Assembly: GCF_900103935.1 (NCBI RefSeq)
Contig: NZ_FNIC01000006.1
Coordinates: forward strand, 186,001-250,000
Reading direction: 5' to 3'
Length of the DNA stretch: 64,000 bases
Source of the DNA: Nocardioides szechwanensis
GTDB lineage: Bacteria; Actinomycetota; Actinomycetes; Propionibacteriales; Nocardioidaceae
Shown here: piece after piece, positions 56,288-62,532 of the stretch
Layout: the number at the start of each line of letters is the position of its first letter
Numbering within the stretch: the stretch's first letter is position 1
The notes under the pieces: model-generated
The model's database searches: none
What the model was told of the DNA's origin: nothing
The model's input: the letters and a program-made list of their open reading frames with translations, nothing else
Position numbers and translations under genes: made by a program

Positions 56288-57418
56288 CTACTGGGCCGCC
56301 GCGTTCAGCTCCTCGAGCCGGGTCGCGGCGTCGAGGTACTCCTGGACCCACCGCTCGATCACGGTCGCGGTCTTCTCGACCTTGGTCATCTGCCCGACGA
56401 CCTGGCCGACCGGGTTGAAGGCGACGTCGACGGTCTGGTCGGGATACTTGTGGGTCGCCTTCACCGCCATGCCCGACACCATGTACTGCAGCGGCATCCC
56501 CAGCGGCTCGGGGTTGCCGGGCGTCTCCCAGGCCTCGGTCCAGTCGTTCTTCAGCATCCGAGCCGGCTTCCCGGTGAACGAGCGGCTGCGCACGGTGTCG
56601 CGGCTCGACGCGTCGGCGTAGGCCTGCTGCTGGACGGCGGTGTTCTCCGCCTCCTCGACCATCAGCCACTGGGAACCGGTCCAGGCGCCCTCGCAGCCCA
56701 TGGCCAGCGCGGCCGCGATCTGAGCGCCGCTGCCGATCCCGCCGGCGGCCAGCACGGGGACCGGAGCGACCTCCTTGACGACCTCCGGCCACAGCACGAT
56801 CGACCCCACCTCGCCGCAGTGACCGCCGGCCTCGCCCCCCTGGGCGATGATGATGTCGACGCCGGCGTCGGCGTGCTTGCGCGCCTGGTGCGCCGACCCG
56901 CACAGCGCGGCCACCTTCCGACCGCTGGCGTGGATGTGCTCGATCATGTCCGCCGGCGGGGTGCCGAGCGCGTTGGCGATCAGGGTCATCTTCGGGTGGC
57001 GCAGGGCCACCTCGACCTGCGGCGTGGCGGTCGCCTCGGTCCAGCCGAGCAGCTGCAGCGAGTCGTCGTCCGTGCTCTCGTCCACCGGGACGCCGTGGTC
57101 GGCGAGCACCTTGCGGCCGAAGTCGAGGTGCGCCTGCGGGACCATCTTGCGGAGCATCTCCGCCAGGTCCTCGCCCGACATGCCCGCGTCCATGCCCTCG
57201 TACTTGTTGGGGATCACGATGTCCACGCCATAGGGCCGGTCGCCGATGTTGTCGTCGATCCACTTGAGCTCGACCTCGAGCTGCTCGGGCGTGAAGCCGA
57301 CCGCGCCGAGCACGCCGAAGCCGCCCGCCTTGCTGACGGCCACGACCACGTCGCGGCAGTGGGTGAACGCGAAGATCGGGAACTCGATGCCGAGGTCGTC
57401 ACAGATCTTGGTGCGCAC
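56288..57418 (-). CDS. Nitronate monooxygenase/2-nitropropane-dioxygenase family flavoprotein
   Basis: 376 residues of an FMN TIM barrel: MRTKICDDLGIEFPIFAFTHCRDVVVAVSKAGGFGVLGAVGFTPEQLEVELKWID at the start, DIIIAQGGEAGGHCGEVGSIVLWPEVV (FMN phosphate region) and VLAAGGIGSGAQIAAALAMGCEGAWTGSQWL. GTG start with AGGAGG before it. Members oxidise nitronates or act as flavin reductases in steroid or lipid breakdown. A KstR-type operator lies 27 bp upstream, so a role in steroid or acyl-CoA catabolism is possible here. Confidence 0.87.
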   Translation of the reverse strand: MRTKICDDLGIEFPIFAFTHCRDVVVAVSKAGGFGVLGAVGFTPEQLEVELKWIDDNIGDRPYGVDIVIPNKYEGMDAGMSGEDLAEMLRKMVPQAHLDFGRKVLADHGVPVDESTDDDSLQLLGWTEATATPQVEVALRHPKMTLIANALGTPPADMIEHIHASGRKVAALCGSAHQARKHADAGVDIIIAQGGEAGGHCGEVGSIVLWPEVVKEVAPVPVLAAGGIGSGAQIAAALAMGCEGAWTGSQWLMVEEAENTAVQQQAYADASSRDTVRSRSFTGKPARMLKNDWTEAWETPGNPEPLGMPLQYMVSGMAVKATHKYPDQTVDVAFNPVGQVVGQMTKVEKTATVIERWVQEYLDAATRLEELNAAAQ

Positions 57419-57444
57419 GGGGGGCCTCCTGAGGGCGGACGAGA

Positions 57445-57462
57445 ACTAGAACGCGTTCTAGT
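57445..57462. promoter_or_regulatory. KstR-type 18-bp perfect palindrome
   Basis: ACTAGAACGCGTTCTAGT. The inner 14 bp (57447-57460) match the KstR consensus TnnAACnnGTTnnA at every fixed position. It overlaps the stop codon of the methyltransferase gene and lies directly upstream of the monooxygenase gene. Confidence 0.75.
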
Positions 57463-58114
57463 CTACGCCCAATGCCGTACGCCGGGTCGCGCGGACGACG
57501 ACGTCGTGGAGGGTGGCCCCGGGGCCAGGGTGCCCGACGACTGTGCGGTGCCGCTCGTCGGCGGTGGCGACCACCCACTGGTCGTCGTCCAGGCGGGCCG
57601 TGACGCGTGCGGCGGTGACGGACGCCTCCGCCGGAGGAGAGTCATCATCGTCATCCCCGTGGTGGCCGGCGTGACCGGTGTGCAGGTGCCCGACGATCAG
57701 CAGGGTGCCGCCGGGGGCCACCCACCGCGCGAGGCGGTCGTAGAGCTCCAGCTGGGGTATCGACGGGTGGGCGTAGTGCGTCATGACCAGGTCGTAGCGA
57801 CGGTCCGGCTCCCAGGTGCCGAGGTCCGCCTCCACCCACTCCACACGCTCGTCCAGCCCCACGGACCGCGCGCGCTCGGCGGCAGCGGCCAGCGCCTCGG
57901 AGGAGATGTCGACAGCGGTGACCTGCCAGCCGTTCTGGGCCAGCCAGATCGCCTCGGCGCCACCCCCGGACCCGGCATCGAGGGCCGTGCCCGGGGTCAG
58001 GTGGCCGGTCTCGGCGGCGAGGTAGGGGTTCGGCTGGCTGCCGCCCCGGGGCCCACCCCCGTCGTGCGTGCGCCAGTGCTGCTCCCAGTAGTCCTTGTCG
58101 AAGTCGTGCTCCAT
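57458..58114 (-). CDS. Class I SAM-dependent methyltransferase
   Basis: 218 residues. SAM motif ALDAGSGGGAEAIWLAQNGWQVTAVDIS, then VEWVEADLGTWEP and YDLVMTHYAHPS (motifs II-III). A His/Asp-rich loop, GHLHTGHAGHHGDDDDDS, lies at about 140-158 and may bind metal. ATG 58114 follows GGGGGACCG and fits the WEQHW-type start of the family. It is divergent from an XRE-cupin regulator gene with 107 bp between, a pairing common in actinobacteria, so the regulator is probably its controller. Confidence 0.87.
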   Translation of the reverse strand: MEHDFDKDYWEQHWRTHDGGGPRGGSQPNPYLAAETGHLTPGTALDAGSGGGAEAIWLAQNGWQVTAVDISSEALAAAAERARSVGLDERVEWVEADLGTWEPDRRYDLVMTHYAHPSIPQLELYDRLARWVAPGGTLLIVGHLHTGHAGHHGDDDDDSPPAEASVTAARVTARLDDDQWVVATADERHRTVVGHPGPGATLHDVVVRATRRTALGVD

Positions 58115-58198
58115 CGGTCCCCCTGTGTTGTCCAGATGCCGGGCGGCTTCTCGCCCGCCACGAGAGTGCCGAGTCATCCGGCCGATCCGCAAACATTG

Positions 58199-58212
58199 TT
58201 GCCAAATGGCAA
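58199..58212. promoter_or_regulatory. 14-bp palindrome, candidate operator of the XRE-cupin regulator
   Basis: TTGCCAAATGGCAA, a perfect inverted repeat with two central bases, ten bp before the regulator start and in the region shared with the methyltransferase gene. Placement suits autoregulation. Confidence 0.55.
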
Positions 58213-58221
58213 ACTGCGGTC

Positions 58222-58818
58222 ATGGACGAGAACCTGGACCGCACCCTCGACGCCGTCGGCCCAAGGCTCAAGCACCTGCGGCTGCGCCGGGAGGTCACGC
58301 TCGCCGCGCTCGGCGCGCAGACGGGGATCTCCACGAGCACGTTGTCCCGGCTCGAGTCGGGCCTGCGCCGCCCGACCCTCGAGCAGCTGCTCCCGCTCGC
58401 GCGCGCTCACGGGGTCACGCTTGACGAGCTCGTCGACGCGCCGCCGACCGGCGACCCCCGCATCAACCTGCGCCCGATCTCCGGCCGCGGAGGCGCGACG
58501 ATCCTGCCGCTGACACGCAGGCCAGGAGGCATCCAGGCCTACAAGTTCATCCTTCCGCCCGGGGTCGACGACGCCCAGCCGGAGCTGCGCACGCACGAGG
58601 GCTACGACTGGGCCTATGTCCTCGACGGCACACTGCGCGTGGTGCTGGGCGAGCACGACCTCACCCTGGGCCCGGGCGAGGCCGTGGAGTTCGACACCCG
58701 CACCCCTCACTGGTTCGGCGCCACGAGCGCCGGACCCGTCGAGTTCCTCAGCCTGGTCGGCAAGCAGGGCGAACGCGCCCACGTGCGCGCCTCACCCAGG
58801 GCCGAACCGACCGCCTGA
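58222..58818 (+). CDS. XRE-family regulator with C-terminal cupin domain
   Basis: 198 residues. N-terminal HTH (LKHLRLRREVTLAALGAQTGISTSTLSRLESGLRRPTLEQLLPLARAHGVTLDEL, about 14-70) and a cupin domain (about 95-185) with HEGYDWAYVLDGTLRVVLGEHDLTLGPGEAVEFDTRTPHWFGATS. Such regulators sense a small ligand through the cupin. Divergent from the methyltransferase gene; the palindrome at 58199-58212 is a likely site. It is convergent with acylphosphatase, eight bp apart. Confidence 0.9.
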   Translation: MDENLDRTLDAVGPRLKHLRLRREVTLAALGAQTGISTSTLSRLESGLRRPTLEQLLPLARAHGVTLDELVDAPPTGDPRINLRPISGRGGATILPLTRRPGGIQAYKFILPPGVDDAQPELRTHEGYDWAYVLDGTLRVVLGEHDLTLGPGEAVEFDTRTPHWFGATSAGPVEFLSLVGKQGERAHVRASPRAEPTA

Positions 58819-58825
58819 AGAGCGG

Positions 58826-59107
58826 TCAGCGGACGACGAACCCGCGCAGGCCGCCCGGCTCGCGCTCGACCACGCTGACCCGTTCCACGAGAGCGCCGAC
58901 CGGACCGTGCCGGCACCACGCGCAGATCGCGCCGACCTCCGCGTGCGGGCCTTCGAACCAGGCCCGCACGCTTCCGTCCGGCTCGTTGGTGACCCAGCCG
59001 GCGAGGCCCCGCTGTTGCGCCTCGCGCTGGCAGCTGGCCCGGAAGAAGACGCCCTGCACGCGGCCGTGCACGACGACCTCCCGGGCCACCACCTCCGAGC
59101 CGACCAT
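58826..59107 (-). CDS. acyP: Acylphosphatase
   Basis: 93 residues, the family size. Signature VHGRVQGVFFRASCQREAQQRGLAGWVTNEPDGSVRAWFEG carries the catalytic Arg23 and Asn41. It hydrolyses acyl phosphates such as acetyl or carbamoyl phosphate. ATG 59107 puts the first strand at the usual place; a longer frame adds an Arg/Ser-rich extension with no support. It lies 28 bp downstream of the DUF2510 gene on the same strand. Confidence 0.93.
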   Translation of the reverse strand: MVGSEVVAREVVVHGRVQGVFFRASCQREAQQRGLAGWVTNEPDGSVRAWFEGPHAEVGAICAWCRHGPVGALVERVSVVEREPGGLRGFVVR

Positions 59108-59135
59108 CAGCTCGCGCTGCCCCCGAGGGCTGCGG

Positions 59136-60014
59136 TCACTCGACGGTCTCGCTCTCGTCCTCGTCGACCTTCCAGTCACCGTCCTCCTTGACCAGGCGGA
59201 TGGTGCCCTTGCTCGTGAACTTGGTCTCCTCGCCGAAGTACTCGGAGAAGCCCTCGTCGTCGTCGCCGGTGTACTCGACCTTCTGGGTGTACTTCACCTC
59301 GGCCGTGTCGTCCTTCTCGCTCACGTCGCCGAGCTCGGTGTCCACGTCGAGGTCGTCGAGGAACGCCTTGATCTTGTCGAACTCCGCGGCTTCCTCACCC
59401 TCGAGCTTGTCCGCGTAGTCGGCGCAGTTGTCGACCTCGTAGGACTCGAACTCCTCCTTCTGGCTGCGCTCGGAGGAGAGCTCGCACACCTGCTCGAGAT
59501 CGGCGTCCAGGCCGGCCTCGAGGTAGTCCTCGGCCACGTCCTTCGGGCCGCCGCCGCCGAGGACGAAGACGAAGAGCACGACGGCGGCGATCACCACGAG
59601 CGCCACGACGCCGGCGATGATCGCGATCAGCTTGCCCTTGCCGCCGCCACCGGAGGTCGGGGTCTGCCCCTGCCACGGCGGGACGCCGGGCTGACCGGGC
59701 TGACCCGGCTGCTGGTACCCCGGCTGGAAGCCCTGCTGGGCCGGCGGCGGGCCGGACGGCGGCTGGCCGGCGCCGGCCTGGGGCGGCAGGCCCTGGGCGG
59801 GAGTGCGGGGAGGAGCGACCACGGTCTGCATCGGGTCGACCGGAGTGGGCTCGGCCGGCGGAGTCGGCTGCGCCGGAGCTGCTGGAGCGGCCGGAGCGGC
59901 GCCCTGGGCGGGCTGCGTGTGCTCGGTCCACTGGGTGCCGTCCCACCAACGCTGGCCGCCTTGGCCGTCGGGGTACCACCCCGCGGGGGTGCTGGGCTGG
60001 TTCGGGTCGCTCAT
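59136..60014 (-). CDS. DUF2510 single-pass membrane protein
   Basis: 292 residues. N-terminal DUF2510 motif (PAGWYPDGQGGQRWWDGTQWTEH), a long Pro/Gln/Gly/Ala-rich linker (about 35-122), one membrane helix (LIAIIAGVVALVVIAAVVLFVFVL, about 128-151) and an acidic extracellular domain (GPKDVAEDYLEAGLDADLEQVCELSSERSQKEEFESYEVDNCADYADKL) with two cysteines, probably disulfide-linked. The C-terminal part has an NTF2/DUF4878-like look (SKGTIRLVKEDGDWKVDED). Function unknown; many actinobacterial surface proteins share the DUF2510 start. Confidence 0.82.
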   Translation of the reverse strand: MSDPNQPSTPAGWYPDGQGGQRWWDGTQWTEHTQPAQGAAPAAPAAPAQPTPPAEPTPVDPMQTVVAPPRTPAQGLPPQAGAGQPPSGPPPAQQGFQPGYQQPGQPGQPGVPPWQGQTPTSGGGGKGKLIAIIAGVVALVVIAAVVLFVFVLGGGGPKDVAEDYLEAGLDADLEQVCELSSERSQKEEFESYEVDNCADYADKLEGEEAAEFDKIKAFLDDLDVDTELGDVSEKDDTAEVKYTQKVEYTGDDDEGFSEYFGEETKFTSKGTIRLVKEDGDWKVDEDESETVE

Positions 60015-60256
60015 GGGGTCTCCTCGGACTGATGCCTCGACGGGGGGTTTCCGCCGAATCATCACACGGGAAGCCCCCCGAAGGTCAGAGCCGGGCCGAG
60101 CCGGGCCGGAGCCCCGCCGCAGGTGAAGAACCGGGCGCGCCGGCACCGCCCAACGCCTCGCTGGGTGGGTGCGACCGGGTCCGGTCCGCGTGGCCGGGCT
60201 CGAGACGGCCGCGGCGCTGGCTCGAGAAGCACGCATGGTCTGGCATAGTCCAGTAC

Positions 60257-60985
60257 ATGACCGATGCCCCCGGTGGAGAACGCCGCGCCGTGGTGGTCGA
60301 GGACGACGAAGACATCCGGTCACTGATCGAGTTCACCTTGACCAGCCAAGGCTTCGACGTGCGCTCGGTCGAGACCGGCCTCGCCGGTGTCGAGGCCGTC
60401 CATACCTTCGACCCCGACCTGGTGACCCTCGACCTCGGCCTGCCCGGCATCGACGGCATCGAGACCTGCCGACGGATCCGCGAGACCAGCGACGTCTACA
60501 TCGTGATGATCACTGCGCGGGACGAGGAGATCGACCGGCTGATCGGGCTCGAGACCGGCGCCGACGACTTCTTGTCCAAGCCGTTCAGCACGCGCGAGCT
60601 GCAGGCTCGGGTCAACGCCTTGTTCAGGCGGCCTCGGCACACGACGCCGGCGGTGAAGGCCGCCCCGGAGCCGCTCGCCGAGCTCGCCAACGAGGTACTC
60701 GACCACGGACCGCTCAAGATCGACGTCGACGGGCGTCGCGCGTTCCACGACGAGACCGAGCTCTCGCTGACCCGCACCGAGTTCGACCTGCTGACCGAGC
60801 TGATGCGCACACCCGCCCGGGTCTGGACCCGGGAGGCGCTGCTGCGATCGGTCTGGGGCACCGACTGGGCCACCGACACCCACCTCGTCGAAGTCCACGT
60901 CGGCAACCTGCGTCGCAAGCTCGGCGAGGCGGGCAAGCTCGTGCGCACGGTACGTGGCGTCGGCTACCGGATGGACTCGCTCTAG
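60257..60985 (+). CDS. OmpR-type response regulator (orphan)
   Basis: 242 residues. Receiver with Glu15-Asp16-Asp17 pocket, phospho-acceptor Asp59 in LVTLDLGLPGIDG and Lys in FLSKPFSTREL; winged-helix domain at the C-terminus (SLTRTEFDLLTELMRTPARVWTREALLRSVWGTDWATDTHLVEVHVGNLRRKLG). No kinase gene is adjacent, so the partner may be one of the twin kinases 5 kb away or something elsewhere. The 242 bp upstream hold no gene. Its stop overlaps the convergent Hpt-like stop by four bases. Confidence 0.92.
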   Translation: MTDAPGGERRAVVVEDDEDIRSLIEFTLTSQGFDVRSVETGLAGVEAVHTFDPDLVTLDLGLPGIDGIETCRRIRETSDVYIVMITARDEEIDRLIGLETGADDFLSKPFSTRELQARVNALFRRPRHTTPAVKAAPEPLAELANEVLDHGPLKIDVDGRRAFHDETELSLTRTEFDLLTELMRTPARVWTREALLRSVWGTDWATDTHLVEVHVGNLRRKLGEAGKLVRTVRGVGYRMDSL

Positions 60986-61347
60986 GAGCGGATGGCGCCG
61001 GCGTACTCGACGAGGTACGCCGCGAGGGCGAGCTCGGCGCGCTCGGCGGCGTCGGCGAGGAGCCGAGCGCGAGCCAGCGCCCCGACGACGTCACCCTTGC
61101 GCAGTCGGCCCTCTACGTATCGCGTCATCTCGGCGAGCTCGTGGGTGCCGACGAAGCTGGAGGCCACCCGCAGGCTGAGCGTCGCATCCATCGCTTGGTC
61201 GAGGTCCCCCGAATCCATGGCGGCGACGATCCGCTCCACACGAGCAGGAAGGAGCCGACGGTAGTTCTCCGCGAAGGACACCATGAACGGCCAGTTCGCG
61301 ATGTCCATGGCCAGCTGGTCGAGGTCGCGGGGGTCGAAGATGCTCAT
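60982..61347 (-). CDS. Hpt-domain-like protein lacking the phospho-acceptor histidine
   Basis: 121 residues, all-helical: FMVSFAENYRRLLPARVERIVAAMDSGDLDQAMDATLSLRVASSFVGTHELAEMTRYVEGRLRKGDVVGALARARLLADAAERAELALAAYL. This follows the Hpt four-helix pattern, including the xxLKGxxxxxG-like place, but the motif reads LSLRVASSFVG so that the phospho-histidine position is Leu. A histidine elsewhere (GTHELAE) is two turns on and unlikely to serve. It may bind a receiver without phosphotransfer. Convergent with an OmpR-type regulator. Confidence 0.72.
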   Translation of the reverse strand: MSIFDPRDLDQLAMDIANWPFMVSFAENYRRLLPARVERIVAAMDSGDLDQAMDATLSLRVASSFVGTHELAEMTRYVEGRLRKGDVVGALARARLLADAAERAELALAAYLVEYAGAIRS

Positions 61348-61478
61348 GCTGGTGCGTCCTTGTCCTGGTTGGGCTCGGCGTCGGTCCGGGGCCGTCCTGT
61401 TGCGACCAAGATTGATGTAGCCAGATCAAGGCAGAGGACGGCGAAAGCCCTGGGTTTCCTCAAGCAAGTCTCAAGGAA

Positions 61479-62231
61479 TCACAGGATCGTCAGGTCCCGC
61501 CGCAGGTCGGCCGCGAGAAGCTCCGCGAACCGCTCGTGACCGGCGTTGTTGGGGACCAGCCCGTCCTCCGCGAGGTACGACGCCCGGTCGGCCTCGGGGA
61601 GCCACTGCTCGCCCTGGGTGTCGACGCACAGCACGCGGTCGGACTCGAGCGGCTCGCACCAGCCGAGCGCGCGGGCGTTGCCGTAGGGCAGCACCACCGC
61701 GACCACCGAGTCCGGCGTCCGGTCGAGCAGCACGCTCACGGTCTGGCGCATCAGCCGGCGGATCTCCGCGGGTGTCGCGGGCGAGACCATCTGCGCCGAG
61801 ATCACCACGAGGTCCGGGGCGAATGCCGTTCCGGACGGCATCCTGATCACTCGGTCGAGGAACATGCTGCCGGGCACGTCCGGGGCGCTGTGGGCCCAGC
61901 CGGAGCCGGGGACCGCGTCGACCTGGTAGTCCCAGCCGAGCAGCTTGGCCGTGCGGTGGGCGAAGCCGCCGCTGGGCGCCGACGCTCCCACCCCCGAGGT
62001 CCAGTCGTCGCCGATGAAGAGCACCTCGGCGTCGGACGGCACGGACAGCGGTGGCTCGCTGGTGGTGACGGCGGTGGGCTCGGTCGTCGGCAGCACCCCC
62101 TCGACCGGGGCGTCATCCACGCCTGTGGAGCGCGAGAACTCGAACGCGATCACGGCGATGGTGGCGAGGGTCAGCAGTACCAGGCCGGCGAGCCGGGCCC
62201 GTCGCGCGAAGCCACTGCCTGCCGTTGACAC
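61479..62231 (-). CDS. Membrane-anchored SGNH-fold protein, catalytic residues replaced
   Basis: 250 residues. N-terminal helix (LAGLVLLTLATIAVIAF, about 14-30) and a Thr/Pro-rich linker, then an SGNH/GDSL fold: block I reads VLFIGDDWTSG with Asp76 in place of the nucleophilic serine; block V reads EDGLVPNNAGHERFAELL with Val226 where the family has His (DxxH). A glycine-containing SGW segment (PGSGWAHSAPDV) and an N in YGNARAL are kept. The fold is probably intact but hydrolase activity is unlikely. GTG start. Confidence 0.72.
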   Translation of the reverse strand: MSTAGSGFARRARLAGLVLLTLATIAVIAFEFSRSTGVDDAPVEGVLPTTEPTAVTTSEPPLSVPSDAEVLFIGDDWTSGVGASAPSGGFAHRTAKLLGWDYQVDAVPGSGWAHSAPDVPGSMFLDRVIRMPSGTAFAPDLVVISAQMVSPATPAEIRRLMRQTVSVLLDRTPDSVVAVVLPYGNARALGWCEPLESDRVLCVDTQGEQWLPEADRASYLAEDGLVPNNAGHERFAELLAADLRRDLTIL

Positions 62232-62532
62232 AACGCCGGAGCCTACGCGGTGCCCGCGAGGTTTGGCGGCAACAGGCAGTGGGCACCCTCAGGGGGCACG
62301 CGCACCACCGCTCGACCCCGTCTCGGACATCTTGCACGCCAGCCCGCATCCCGGGCGTGGGCTGCCTCACGAGGGTCACGCAGCGGGGTGCGCGTGCGTT
62401 CTGCCCTCATGACATGGAGCGAGCCAGGACGCGACCTCTGGGGGGCAGTCGATCGCGGCCTGGCTCGACACCATTCTCGCACAGAGCGTCCGGACTCGGT
62501 CGAATCGACGGCGAACGGCGCGGCCGGTCTGG
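62232..62532. other. Non-coding gap between the SGNH gene and glnE
   Basis: 301 bp with no supported gene. It is downstream of glnE and upstream of the SGNH gene on the minus strand, so it may contain the SGNH promoter and a glnE terminator. I saw a short GC-rich imperfect inverted repeat (GCCCG..CGGGC) near 62340-62362, which is weak evidence for a hairpin. Short frames crossing it have no homology that I recognise. Confidence 0.5.
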
